A stretch of DNA of 64,000 bases from an uncultured Deferribacteraceae bacterium (lineage in GTDB: Bacteria > Chrysiogenota > Deferribacteres > Deferribacterales > Mucispirillaceae): the NCBI GenBank assembly GCA_947041165.1, contig CAMRCY010000005.1, forward strand, positions 1 to 64,000, read 5' to 3'. The translations under genes were made by a program, and so were the position numbers. The notes under the pieces are model-generated. The model saw only the letters and a list, made by a program, of their open reading frames with translations. It was not told where the DNA came from and made no database searches. Shown in pieces: positions 27,252 through 37,105 of the stretch (position 1 is its first letter; each line of letters begins with the position of its first letter).

Positions 27252-30200
27252 GCAAATTTACACATCTACATTTACATACAAAATATTCAGCACTTGATGG
27301 CGCTATAAAATTAGACGAACTTGCTGATAGATTATTAGAACTAGGCATGGACTCTTGTGCTATAACAGATCACGGTGCTATGTACGGCGTTGTTGATTTT
27401 TACAAAACTCTAAACGCTAAAGGTATCAAACCAATCATCGGGTCAGAGTTTTATATATCACCAAGCGATAGATTAAAAAAAGATTATCCAAGAGGAACAC
27501 AATCAAGTTATCATCTTGTTCTACTTGCCGAAAATGATATCGGATTACAAAACCTATACAAACTTTCATCAATAGGGTTTCTTGAAGGGTTCTACTATAA
27601 ACCAAGAATTGATAAAGAAGTTTTAGAGAAATATAGTGAAGGCATAATCGCCTTATCTGCTTGCTTAGGGGGAGAAATTCCTCGCACAATTTTCTCTCAA
27701 AACTATGAAGCTGCTCGTGACTTAGCGATAGAATATAATCGTATCATGGGAGATGGAAATTTTTTCCTTGAACTTCAAGAGAACGGTATAGGTGAGCAAA
27801 CAATAGTTAATAAACAATTAATTGCTATATCTAAAGAGACTGGAATTCCACTCGTTGCAACAGCCGATTGTCACTATCTTAATAAAGAAGATCATGAGTT
27901 TCACAATATATTAATGCGTATACAACTATCAAATAGATTTAGTAGTAAAGCAACCGACACACTTGATAATAGCGATAATGTTGGAGCAGCAGATAAAGAT
28001 ATCGCTGAATATTCATCTGAACTATATCTTAAATCACCTGAAAAAATGATTGAAGATTTTCATTATATACCTGTTGCTGTCGAGAACACTACTAAGATTG
28101 CTGAAAGATGTAATGTTAAAATGGAGTTCGGAAAACTTCATCTACCGATATTTATATCAGAAGATGGTGAAGATCCTGAAACTCATATAAGAAGACTTGC
28201 AGATGAAGGACTAAATAAACGGTTAGAAATTGTTGATCCATCAGAATTTGATAAATATAGAGCAAGACTTCAACAAGAGTTAACTGTTATTATTGATAAA
28301 GGTTTCGATAGTTACTTTCTAATCGTTCAAGATTTCGTTCAACACGCTATAAATATAGGCATCGCTGTAGGTCCTGGTAGAGGGTCTGGTGCTGGATCAC
28401 TCGTATCATATTCACTAGGTATTACAGATATTGATCCTCTAAAATATAACCTACTCTTTGAGAGATTTTTAAATCCTGAAAGAGAGTCTATGCCAGATTT
28501 TGATATAGATTTTTGTATTAAAGGAAGAGCTGAAGTTATCGATTATGTGACGCAAAAATATGGTACTGATAGAGTTTCTCAGATCGTAACTTTCTCTACA
28601 TTAAAACCTCGTAACGCTATTAGAGATATCGGTAGAGCACTCGGATTATCTGTTGCAGAGTATGATAAATTATCTAAACTTATCCCGTTTGGAACATCAA
28701 CATTCGAAAAAGCTTTCGATTCTGATCCATCACTTGAAAGAACTTTTAATGAGCTAGATAGAACAGGACAAGTTTTAAAATATGCTAAAAAAATCGAAGG
28801 ATTAATACGTCAAGTAGGACTTCATGCAGCAGGCGTTATCATAGCTGATGATAAAATTGATAACTATGCTCCACTTGCAAAAGGCCCTAATAAAGAGGTT
28901 ATAATCCAGTTTGAAAAAGATACTGCTGAAAAAGTTGGATTGATTAAATTCGATTTCTTAGGATTAAAAAACTTAACAACAATAGATAATGCTATTAAAC
29001 GTATACGAGAAGATGTTGATAAAGATTTTGATATAAAAAATATTCCACTAGATAATAAAGCTGTATATAATATGTTGAGCAGAGGCGAATCTGTTGGTGT
29101 TTTTCAACTTGAGAGTGATGGGATGAGAAACCTGCTTGAGAAACTTAAACCGACTGTTTTTGAAGATATAATCGCTGCAAATGCACTATATCGTCCAGGT
29201 CCAATTAACAGTGGTATGCTTGATGATTTCGTTGAAAGAAAACATGGTAGACAAAAAATCGTATATCTATTTGATGAGATCAAGCCATACTTAGAGGAAA
29301 CTTACGGCGTTATTGTTTATCAAGAACAGGTAATGCAGATAGCTCGAACTATCGGTGGATACTCACTAGGTGCAGCCGATACTCTACGTCGTGCAATGGG
29401 TAAAAAGAAAGCTGAAATTATGGCACTTGAAAAAACTAAATTTCTTAACGGTAAAGAAGATGAAAATATCATAGGTGTAAAAACATTAGGGTTTGATATG
29501 AAGAAAGCCGAAGAGTTGTTCGATCTTATGGCACAATTTGCTGAGTATGGATTTAATAAAAGTCACTCGGCTGCTTATTCGTTAATCGCATATCAAACAG
29601 CTTATCTTAAAAAACATTATCCTAATCAATATATAGCTGCACTTTTAACAAGTGATATAGATGCATCTGATGATCTTATTAGACATCTTAAAGATGCTGA
29701 AACTTTAGGATATAAAATTCTAATTCCAAGTATAAACCATAGCTTCATAGATTTTAGATATGATGAAGAAGAACACGGTATGCGTTTCGCACTTTCTGCT
29801 ATAAAAAATGTTGGTGCAAATATAATAGATAGCTACGTTACTGAACGTGAAAGAAATGGTAAATTTACGAGTATTTATGAAATGTGTAAAAGATTAGACT
29901 CTAAAGCATTAAACAAAAAAACAGTTGAGTCATTAATCTTAGCTGGTGCATTAGATTGTTTTAACAAATTTAGATCGCAACATTTAAGCATATATGAAGA
30001 GTGTCTACAAGGTGCTAACCACTCTGCAAAACTTAAAGCAAAAGGGATCTCTACTATTGAAGATTTTATCGAAACTGATGAAGATGAAGTAGAATTTTAT
30101 AACGAGATCGATGAAATGCCTAAAAAAGAACTCCTAGAAAAAGAGAGAGAATTAACTGGTATATATATATCCGATCATCCGCTTAAAGAACTTGAACCGA

Positions 30201-30826
30201 TCATATCACTTATTAGTGAAAATTTTCTATCTATCAAATCATACGCTCACGATACTGCTGTGCTTATAACTGGAATGATAGATTCTGTGCAGATCAAAAT
30301 TACTAAAAAAATGCAGAAAATGGCTGTCGTTAAATTGCTTGGACTTGATAGTGATATTGAACTTGTATTCTTCTCAAGACAGTTTTCTAAATATCAAAAT
30401 ATGTTAGAGAAAAACGAACTACTAACAGTTAAAGGAAGAGTATCAAACAACTCTGATAATGTGTCATCAAGAGGGACAGTTCTGGTTGATGAAATTCTTG
30501 ATATCGGTGCTGCAATTGAGAAAGAACTAGGTGCTGTATCTATAAATTTCAATCTTCAAAAAAGTGATACAGATAGTCATAAATTAAACACAGTGCTTTC
30601 TGAACACCCTGGGAAAATGCCTGTGAAACTTTTTATTGAAGAGAAAGATAAATTTAGTACTACACTTTCACTTCCTACAAAATATAATATTAAACCATCT
30701 TTTGAACTTATAGCATCATTAAAAGGTTTAAACGGATTTAAAAGTTTAACACCGATACCTAAAAGTGATAAGCTGATCTTCAATACAGTTGTTAATATTG
30801 ATGACGCTTTAGCTATGGAAGATTAA
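27248..30826 (+). CDS. dnaE: DNA polymerase III alpha subunit
   Basis: 1192 aa, full length. The N-terminal PHP domain (FTHLHLHTKYSALDGAIKLD) is followed by the polymerase core with GPGRGSGAGSLVSYSLGITD and the catalytic PDFDIDF Asp pair. The finger and tau-binding parts follow (YRPGPINSGMLDDFVERKHG, GVIVYQEQVMQIA), with a C-terminal OB-fold region. It replicates the chromosome. Its ATG overlaps the stop of the pseudo-receiver gene, and GAGGA lies within the end of that gene. No proofreading exonuclease domain is present, as normal for DnaE. Confidence 0.97.
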   Translation: MSKFTHLHLHTKYSALDGAIKLDELADRLLELGMDSCAITDHGAMYGVVDFYKTLNAKGIKPIIGSEFYISPSDRLKKDYPRGTQSSYHLVLLAENDIGLQNLYKLSSIGFLEGFYYKPRIDKEVLEKYSEGIIALSACLGGEIPRTIFSQNYEAARDLAIEYNRIMGDGNFFLELQENGIGEQTIVNKQLIAISKETGIPLVATADCHYLNKEDHEFHNILMRIQLSNRFSSKATDTLDNSDNVGAADKDIAEYSSELYLKSPEKMIEDFHYIPVAVENTTKIAERCNVKMEFGKLHLPIFISEDGEDPETHIRRLADEGLNKRLEIVDPSEFDKYRARLQQELTVIIDKGFDSYFLIVQDFVQHAINIGIAVGPGRGSGAGSLVSYSLGITDIDPLKYNLLFERFLNPERESMPDFDIDFCIKGRAEVIDYVTQKYGTDRVSQIVTFSTLKPRNAIRDIGRALGLSVAEYDKLSKLIPFGTSTFEKAFDSDPSLERTFNELDRTGQVLKYAKKIEGLIRQVGLHAAGVIIADDKIDNYAPLAKGPNKEVIIQFEKDTAEKVGLIKFDFLGLKNLTTIDNAIKRIREDVDKDFDIKNIPLDNKAVYNMLSRGESVGVFQLESDGMRNLLEKLKPTVFEDIIAANALYRPGPINSGMLDDFVERKHGRQKIVYLFDEIKPYLEETYGVIVYQEQVMQIARTIGGYSLGAADTLRRAMGKKKAEIMALEKTKFLNGKEDENIIGVKTLGFDMKKAEELFDLMAQFAEYGFNKSHSAAYSLIAYQTAYLKKHYPNQYIAALLTSDIDASDDLIRHLKDAETLGYKILIPSINHSFIDFRYDEEEHGMRFALSAIKNVGANIIDSYVTERERNGKFTSIYEMCKRLDSKALNKKTVESLILAGALDCFNKFRSQHLSIYEECLQGANHSAKLKAKGISTIEDFIETDEDEVEFYNEIDEMPKKELLEKERELTGIYISDHPLKELEPIISLISENFLSIKSYAHDTAVLITGMIDSVQIKITKKMQKMAVVKLLGLDSDIELVFFSRQFSKYQNMLEKNELLTVKGRVSNNSDNVSSRGTVLVDEILDIGAAIEKELGAVSINFNLQKSDTDSHKLNTVLSEHPGKMPVKLFIEEKDKFSTTLSLPTKYNIKPSFELIASLKGLNGFKSLTPIPKSDKLIFNTVVNIDDALAMED

Positions 30827-30879
30827 TAATTAGTAGAAATATTTCGAACTATAATGTTATTAAATTCTGGAGAATTTAA

Positions 30880-31701
30880 ATGATTAAAAAAGTGCTAACA
30901 ATTGCTGGATCAGATTCTGGCGGATGTGCTGGTATTCAAGCTGATATAAAATCTATATCGGCGTGTGGCGGATTTGCGACATCTGTTATAACTGCGATCA
31001 CCTCTCAAAACACGTTAGGTGTAACATACATTGAAGAGCTTTCATTAAAATCGATTGAAACACAACTTGATGCCGTGCTATCAGATATCGGAACGGACGC
31101 TGTAAAAACAGGAATGGTTGCATCAACAGATATTATAAAACTGATAGCTGAAAAAATCACTCAATACAAAATTACAAACTACGTTTTCGATCCTGTAATG
31201 GTTGCAACCTCAGGTGATACTCTTCTTAAAAGTGACGCAATTGATAGTTTGAAAAAATATCTACTACCACTATCTATGCTAATTACTCCGAATATTCCTG
31301 AGGCTGAAATTTTATCTAATATAAAAATCAATAGTGATGAAACTATTAAAGAGGCAGCAAAAATTATCCACTCACAAGGTGCAAAAAATGTTCTCATCAA
31401 AGGTGGACATACTGAAGATAAAGACTCAACAGATATATTATATGACGGTGTAAATTTTAAAGAGTTTAAAGATTTGCGTATTAACACAAAAAACACTCAC
31501 GGAACTGGGTGTACATACTCGGCTGCTATTGCTACATATTTAGCTAGAACAGATAAACTCTTGGATGCAATCGCTTTAGCTAAAACATACATTACTGAAT
31601 CTTTAGCATTTGGAATGAGTATGAATATAGGTAGTGGATCTGGACCTGTAAATCATTTTTACCGTTTGAATACAGCATTAAGTGACAAATATGATAATTA
31701 A
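30880..31701 (+). CDS. thiD: Hydroxymethylpyrimidine (phosphate) kinase
   Basis: 273 aa. LTIAGSDSGGCAGIQADIKS is the N-terminal ribokinase-type substrate motif, VFDPVMVATSGD and LITPNIPEAEIL are typical, and NTHGTGCTYSAAIATYLA holds the anion hole and catalytic Asp-equivalent region. It phosphorylates HMP and HMP-P for thiamine synthesis. GGAG lies 7 nt before the ATG. It lies between dnaE and a methyltransferase gene. I saw no TPP riboswitch in the 53-bp leader. Confidence 0.94.
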   Translation: MIKKVLTIAGSDSGGCAGIQADIKSISACGGFATSVITAITSQNTLGVTYIEELSLKSIETQLDAVLSDIGTDAVKTGMVASTDIIKLIAEKITQYKITNYVFDPVMVATSGDTLLKSDAIDSLKKYLLPLSMLITPNIPEAEILSNIKINSDETIKEAAKIIHSQGAKNVLIKGGHTEDKDSTDILYDGVNFKEFKDLRINTKNTHGTGCTYSAAIATYLARTDKLLDAIALAKTYITESLAFGMSMNIGSGSGPVNHFYRLNTALSDKYDN

Positions 31702-31766
31702 AATTATATTTAAAAACAAATAAAACAGTTTAAAATTAAAATAAATAGATTTAGGTAGTATATATA

Positions 31767-32507
31767 ATGAAACAATTTTCTTACTCTGATTACGATTTTT
31801 TTGCATATTTTTATAATAAATATTGGACGATCGGATATCCTTTAACTATGGTTAAAGCATTAGATAGAATTCTTTTTCCATATATAAAACCTGATGCAAA
31901 AATATTAGATTTATGTTGTGGAACTGGAAACGTAGCACATGAATTGTCTACGATAGGATACGACGTGATGGGAGTTGATGGATCGGCATCTATGCTTGCA
32001 TACGCGACTACTAACGCTCCTCAAGTCAACTTTATTCAATCTGATGTAAGAGAGTTAAATCTTGGGGTTAAGTTCGATGCAATCATATCGCTACTAGACT
32101 CTATGAACCACCTATTAACTGTGGAAGATTTAGAAATTGCTTTTAAAAAAGTTTATGAACATCTAAAAGATGATGCTATTTTTGTGTTCGATATTAACTC
32201 GTATAAATCATCTATCACTGTTGCTGATTGCTCGTTCTCAGTTGTTGAAGATACAAATGTTTTTATCAATAACGCTTACTATGATGAAAAAGAAGAGAAA
32301 TTAATTTACAACATAACAATGTTTATGAAAGAAGATAATAACTGGATCAGAGGCGATGCACAAATAGTTGAAAGATATTACGATGAAAGTATAATTGTAG
32401 ATATTTTGCGATCAGTAGGATTTAATAATATATCCGTCATGCAAGGTTATAAAGATCTTAGAATTAAAAAGTTCGCTGATAGAATTTTTATCACAGCAAG
32501 AAAATAA
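31767..32507 (+). CDS. Class I SAM-dependent methyltransferase
   Basis: 246 aa. The SAM-binding motif ILDLCCGTGNVAHELSTIGY, the acidic end of strand 2 (VMGVDGSASML) and FDAIISLLDSMNHLLTVED mark a Rossmann-type methyltransferase. The C-terminal half (IINNAYYDEKEEKLIYNITM region) is a beta-rich substrate domain common in small-molecule methyltransferases of this type. The substrate cannot be read from the sequence. AGGTAG precedes the ATG. Confidence 0.85.
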   Translation: MKQFSYSDYDFFAYFYNKYWTIGYPLTMVKALDRILFPYIKPDAKILDLCCGTGNVAHELSTIGYDVMGVDGSASMLAYATTNAPQVNFIQSDVRELNLGVKFDAIISLLDSMNHLLTVEDLEIAFKKVYEHLKDDAIFVFDINSYKSSITVADCSFSVVEDTNVFINNAYYDEKEEKLIYNITMFMKEDNNWIRGDAQIVERYYDESIIVDILRSVGFNNISVMQGYKDLRIKKFADRIFITARK

Positions 32508-32666
32508 CCTATACCGTAAACTAAAAAGGTTTAGATAGAAAATATTCATCTATAACATAAATATTATTTAATAATCTGCAATCAGCAGAATTTAGAACTA
32601 TCTATATATTTAGCTATATTATAAAGATTTTAGAATAAATAAAAATATGGTAAAGTATTTATTACA

Positions 32667-32775
32667 GCAGTAAAATGTAGTAACAATGTAGCTCGTTGTA
32701 GATCTACAGTAAGCAAGTTTTTAATAAGTATAAAGTAGTAAAAAATAGCAACAACGTAGTTCTGTTATAGAAGCA
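32667..32775. repeat. Degenerate two-copy repeat before the nitroreductase gene
   Basis: The segment gcagtaaaatgtagtaacaa (32667) is matched by a segment at 32732 that shares TAGTAAA, TAG, AACAA, GTAG and TTC in the same order, period about 66 bp. It may overlap the promoter of the nitroreductase gene. The rest of the 310-bp gap from 32508 to 32817 shows nothing else. Confidence 0.55.
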
Positions 32776-32817
32776 TAATAATAATATTTTTAATATATTA
32801 TTTACAAGGAGAAAAGT

Positions 32818-33573
32818 ATGAGAGATACATTAGAGTTGATGACCCAAAGAGGCAGTATAAGAAAATTTAGCGATAAACCGATCCCAAAAGATATTATGCA
32901 CAATATTTATAAAGCAACTATCTGTTCTCAAAACTATGCTAACGGACAACAATATTCAATCATAGTTGTTACTGATCAGAAGAAAAAAGATTTCCTTTAT
33001 GAACAAACAGTATCTCCAACATCTGGCAGAGGAATGAGCTTTATCAAAAAAGCACCTGTCTTTTTATTATTCGTAATGGATTTTAATAAGATAGATAGAG
33101 TTATGAAAAAAGAGAGAGTTGAAATGAAAATTCAAGACTCATTAGAGGCTCTACTTATAGGCTCTGTTGATGTCGGTATCGCAATGCAAGCTGCAACTGT
33201 TGCAATAGCAAACGAAGGATTAGGCTCTGTTGCAGTTGGTGCAATTAGAACATCTGTAAAAGAAATTATAGAAACTTTTGAACTACCTAAATACACATAC
33301 CCTATCGCAGGACTTGCAATAGGTTATCTTGATGAAGGCGTATCAATAGTTGAAACTCCTAGATTACCTCTTAAATCATTTCTTCACGACAATAGCTATA
33401 ACAAAACTGCATTCGATGAGCTTGTTGATGAATATGATGTTAAAATGAAAGAAGCATACGCTATAAAAGGTATAGCTAATCTAACTTGGAGCAAGTTTGT
33501 TTCAAACTATTACGGCAAACCTATCTATGTTGAACAAATTGAGTCTTATAAAAAACAAGGATTTAAACTTTAA
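32818..33573 (+). CDS. NfsA/FRP-type flavin nitroreductase
   Basis: 251 aa. RDTLELMTQRGSIRKFSDKP is the N-terminal signature of the NfsA/FRP branch, with RGSIRKF binding FMN phosphate. ATICSQNYANGQQYSIIVVT, AMQAATVAIANEGLGSVAVG and TYPIAGLAIGYLDE follow the family pattern. Members reduce nitroaromatics, quinones or flavins with NAD(P)H. AAGGAG lies 8 nt before the ATG. A strong terminator follows. The physiological substrate is unknown. Confidence 0.88.
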   Translation: MRDTLELMTQRGSIRKFSDKPIPKDIMHNIYKATICSQNYANGQQYSIIVVTDQKKKDFLYEQTVSPTSGRGMSFIKKAPVFLLFVMDFNKIDRVMKKERVEMKIQDSLEALLIGSVDVGIAMQAATVAIANEGLGSVAVGAIRTSVKEIIETFELPKYTYPIAGLAIGYLDEGVSIVETPRLPLKSFLHDNSYNKTAFDELVDEYDVKMKEAYAIKGIANLTWSKFVSNYYGKPIYVEQIESYKKQGFKL

Positions 33574-33608
33574 TAGATTTAAAAATTAAAATTTCTATAT
33601 GATGATTT

Positions 33609-33666
33609 TGTACGTATACAAAATATGAGTAACTTACTTTATATTTGTATGCGTACATTTTTTTTA
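33609..33666 (+). terminator. Long-stem intrinsic terminator after the nitroreductase gene
   Basis: TGTACGTATACAAA (from 33609) pairs with TTTGTATGCGTACA (to 33657), with a few G-T or mismatched positions toward an inner loop. A run of eight T follows (33658-33665). Confidence 0.8.
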
Positions 33667-33703
33667 TATTAAAATAGATCTATAAATTAAAATAGTTTAG
33701 ATA

Positions 33704-33822
<119 letters not shown>

Positions 33823-34112
33823 TAATTAATTAAAATATCATACTTAGACTTATCATCATGCTTAAAACTTAATATCACCACAAATAGATTAATTACAACA
33901 TCTATATCAGTCTACATACAATAATTTAAAATATTGTACACGTCCGAAATGTTTTTAGATATTTTTAGACACACTAAATTATATAGGTATAATCTCTATA
34001 TCTATATTATAAGTGCATTTACAAACAAAATTTAAATGTTAAATAGTATCGCAGGGACTTTATACATGCAAGATGCATAAAGCTTTTAGAAGTTTAATGA
34101 TAAGCCCGACAC

Positions 34113-34154
34113 TTTATATAAGTATGTGTATTAAAATAAGCATACTTATATAAA
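34113..34154 (-). terminator. Perfect 14-bp inverted repeat past rpmB
   Basis: TTTATATAAGTATG (34113-34126) and its exact complement CATACTTATATAAA (34141-34154) flank a 14-nt loop, ending 9 bp from the rpmB stop. There is no good T run on the minus strand, so a terminator role is only likely. Confidence 0.55.
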
Positions 34155-34162
34155 ATATAAAA

Positions 34163-34354
34163 TTAAGCTTTCTTAACTTTGCCAGCCTTAATACATTTAG
34201 TACAAACTTTTAACTTCAATCTAGTGCCGTCTGGTTGAACAGCTCTAACACTTTGTATGTTCGGATACCAAACTCTTCTACTTACATTATGGCTTTTACT
34301 AATTTTATTACCATATAATGGTCCTTTCCCACAGATATCACAACGTCTAGACAT
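34163..34354 (-). CDS. rpmB: 50S ribosomal protein L28
   Basis: 63 aa, typical of L28. RRCDICGKGPLYGNKISKSH with a first CxxC, RRVWYPNIQSVRAVQPDGT, and LKVCTKCIKAGKVKK with a second CxxC, so this is the zinc-binding (C+) form. It binds the large subunit near the E site. GGGAGG precedes the ATG by 10 nt. It is monocistronic on the minus strand among plus-strand genes. Confidence 0.95.
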   Translation of the reverse strand: MSRRCDICGKGPLYGNKISKSHNVSRRVWYPNIQSVRAVQPDGTRLKLKVCTKCIKAGKVKKA

Positions 34355-34563
34355 TCTTCATCTACCTCCCGAAGTAAATCAAACAGATAGTAATAATACT
34401 CTATTTACATTAAATATCAAGTAAAAAATCACCTTGAGCAAACTTTTAATAAAATAAATATATTAAAAGCTTATTTCTTATATCTTAATAGCTTATTTTA
34501 CTGCTTGATTTTACAGTATATAGGTGTTACTCTAGCTCATACTATTTCGTTTAGGTAAAGGCT

Positions 34564-34758
34564 ATGAAAATCACAAAAGATACTATAATTGCAGAGATAT
34601 TAAAGACAGTTCCTGGCTCAAGAGAGATTTTTGATAAACATAATATGGGCTGTTACACATGTATGGGCGTACAGAAAGAGAGTTTAGAGAAAGGCTGTCT
34701 TATGCACGGTAAAGATGTTGAAGAGGTTTTAAAAGAAATTGAACAACTCTCAAAATAA
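34564..34758 (+). CDS. DUF1858 disulfide-type small protein
   Basis: 64 aa. TIIAEILKTVPGSREIFDKH followed by NMGCYTCMG fits DUF1858, a small domain often found with hybrid-cluster proteins and thought to carry a redox disulfide (here CYTC, plus one further Cys at KGCLMHG). It ends 12 bp before the trmB open frame, probably in the same transcript. Its role in the cell is not established. Confidence 0.8.
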   Translation: MKITKDTIIAEILKTVPGSREIFDKHNMGCYTCMGVQKESLEKGCLMHGKDVEEVLKEIEQLSK

Positions 34759-34788
34759 CTGTAGCAACAGTTGGATTTATTTATAGTT

Positions 34789-35646
34789 ATGTCAAAAACA
34801 AACTCACCATCTGAACTTAATAAAGCCACAGCTACGTCAAAAAAAGACTCATCAACTGAGCAGAACTCTAACATAGTTGAACTAAATGAAAATTCATCAT
34901 GCCAATTAAACTCGAACATAGTTGCATCAAATGAAAATCAATCACCTATTTTTATATCATACCGTCAAGGTGGAGTTAGATATGAAGATATATTATCAAA
35001 AGATGCCGATCCATTAAAATTAGAGTTTGAAGAAAACATATTAATATCTGCTGATAAAATATGGGATCAATTAGCTACTACATCAAAATTTAATTATATC
35101 AATTTCAAATCTATATATTGCGATGATAATCCTGTTAATCTTGAAATCGGAATCGGTAACGGTGAATTTTTAGCTCATATCGGAAGCAGTAACCCTCATG
35201 AAAATTTTCTTGGATTAGAAGTTTTTAAAGAAGTGTTTCTAAAAGCTGCATCTAAAATAAGAAAGCAAGAACTAAAGAACTGTAGAGTTGTCCAATTTGA
35301 TACAGCACTTATTGTTAGATTGATAGAAGATAATTATCTAAATTCTATATATGTAAACTTTCCTGATCCATGGCCTAAGAAAGCACATAAAAAAAGAAGA
35401 TTGCTTAAAACTCATTTTATCGATCAATTAGCAAGCAAATTAAAAATCGGTGGAACGCTTTATATCGCTACTGATCATGATGATTATGCAGCAGAAATTG
35501 CTGAAAACATCGTTGATGCAAAACAGCTTAAATCTGAGTATGATTCTGTATATGTTAGAAATATTACAGATTATTTTCATACCAAATATTATAGAAAATT
35601 TGTATCAACTGATGGGGCTTACTTCTTTAAATATAAGCGTATATAA
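34789..35646 (+). CDS. trmB: tRNA (guanine-N7-)-methyltransferase with low-complexity N-terminal extension
   Basis: About 285 aa from the ATG at 34789; an in-frame TTG at 34771 is possible and neither has a clear ribosome-binding site. The core matches TrmB: LEIGIGNGEFLAHIGSSNP (SAM site), FLGLEVFKE, IYVNFPDPWPKKAHKKRRLL and TDHDDYAAEIAE. It makes m7G46 in tRNA. The first about 60 residues are a Ser/Asn/Glu-rich extension not usual in the family, containing two copies of a 15-residue unit (NSNIVELNENSS and NSNIVASNENQS). Confidence 0.93.
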   Translation: MSKTNSPSELNKATATSKKDSSTEQNSNIVELNENSSCQLNSNIVASNENQSPIFISYRQGGVRYEDILSKDADPLKLEFEENILISADKIWDQLATTSKFNYINFKSIYCDDNPVNLEIGIGNGEFLAHIGSSNPHENFLGLEVFKEVFLKAASKIRKQELKNCRVVQFDTALIVRLIEDNYLNSIYVNFPDPWPKKAHKKRRLLKTHFIDQLASKLKIGGTLYIATDHDDYAAEIAENIVDAKQLKSEYDSVYVRNITDYFHTKYYRKFVSTDGAYFFKYKRI

Positions 35647-35842
35647 TAGTAGAATAAATTTAATAGATAAAGTAACAGATTTAGTTTTTAAAATTAAGTT
35701 TGTATATGTTATAAAATAGTTAACAATGTAAAAAGGTTTAGTTATTAAAACCTATGTACACAGAAATAGAATAAAGAGAGAGATGTAAAAGTGGCTTACT
35801 TTTTTAAGTCTAGTTGTATAGTAAAAATATGAGAGATAGATA

Positions 35843-37102
35843 ATGATTAAAAAAATATTGTTGATGTTAGCTGTAATAATAATTCCATTCAACTTAGCAT
35901 TTGCAGACAATATATCGAAAGCATACGAAATAAATATTAAAGGTATCATCACAAACGGTACATACGACTATATAAAATCTACAATTGACAACGCATCAAA
36001 AGATAACTCATCAATGGTTATCATAAAACTTAATACTCCTGGTGGATTGCTTGATTCTACAAGAGAGATTGTTACATCAATTCTATCATCAACTGTTCCT
36101 GTTGTTGTGTATGTTGCACCAGCTGGAGCAAGAGCCGCATCGGCTGGAGCGTTTATTCTACTCGCTGCTGACTACGCTATTATGGAAGACGGAACAAATG
36201 TTGGTGCTGCTCATCCTGTGTCATCGTCTGGTGGAGATATCGAAGGTGATATGCAGGAGAAAGTTGTTAATGATACTGTTGCATTGATGAAATCTATCGC
36301 TGAAAAAAGAGGCAGAAATATTGATGTTGCAACTAGTATGGTTGTAGACTCTAAAAGTTTTACAGCTTCTGAAGCGTTAAAAAATAAAGTTATAGATAAT
36401 GTAATAGTAGATGGAATGTATATTGAAAGTATCAAAAAACATTTTAACATAACAACCGATATCGAAATTATTAAAGTTGAAATGACAACGTTACAAAAAT
36501 TTATATCATTTCTAGCTAACCCAAATATATTGGTAGCACTATTCTTCTTCGGTATATTAATGATAGGTTTAGAACTAAAAGCCCCTGGGACATTTGTATT
36601 TTTAGGGATAGGTGCTGCATCATTAATTCTATTCGCTGTTGGATCAAACATTATATCAATAAACATATTCGGATTACTTCTAATGATTTTTGGAGTTTTT
36701 CTACTCGTCTTAGAACTGTTTATCGTATCATTTGGAGTGTTATCAATAGCTGCTATCGTATCTATGGTTGCAGGATTATTGATGTTATTTGATGGAGAAA
36801 ATAATATGGGAATATCTGTATCTTATCTATTAATATTCTTTATTATCGGAAGTTTTGCAGCAATCGTGTTACTTATCGGAAGATTATTACTGTCTGATTT
36901 TAAACGTAAATCTGTATCAGGTGGAGATGCTTTAATTGATAAAAGTGGAGAAGTTTTAATGTTCGATACTGAAAAATCTAAAGGTAAAATGTTTATCAAC
37001 GGTGAAATTTGGAATGTTATATCTGATGACAATAATATTGTTGAAGGTGATACAGTTATCGTAATCAGTAGAGATAACCTTACATTAAAGGTAAAGAAAT
37101 AA
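35843..37102 (+). CDS. NfeD/ClpP-class membrane serine protease
   Basis: 419 aa. A signal peptide (about 1-22) precedes a ClpP-like protease domain: IIKLNTPGGLLDSTREIV, then YVAPAGARAASAGAFILLAA with the nucleophilic Ser in ASAGAF and the lysine-bearing AEKRGRN region. Four hydrophobic helices (about 220-355) and a C-terminal OB-type NfeD domain (GEVLMFDTEK to the end) follow. Relatives cleave stomatin-type proteins, but no stomatin gene is adjacent. The radical SAM gene starts 4 bp after it. Confidence 0.9.
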   Translation: MIKKILLMLAVIIIPFNLAFADNISKAYEINIKGIITNGTYDYIKSTIDNASKDNSSMVIIKLNTPGGLLDSTREIVTSILSSTVPVVVYVAPAGARAASAGAFILLAADYAIMEDGTNVGAAHPVSSSGGDIEGDMQEKVVNDTVALMKSIAEKRGRNIDVATSMVVDSKSFTASEALKNKVIDNVIVDGMYIESIKKHFNITTDIEIIKVEMTTLQKFISFLANPNILVALFFFGILMIGLELKAPGTFVFLGIGAASLILFAVGSNIISINIFGLLLMIFGVFLLVLELFIVSFGVLSIAAIVSMVAGLLMLFDGENNMGISVSYLLIFFIIGSFAAIVLLIGRLLLSDFKRKSVSGGDALIDKSGEVLMFDTEKSKGKMFINGEIWNVISDDNNIVEGDTVIVISRDNLTLKVKK

Positions 37103-37105
37103 CAG

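Noticed and set aside
30827-30879. TPP riboswitch before thiD
   Set aside because: The gap is only 53 bp and lacks the conserved CTGAGA and ACCTGATC-type elements.
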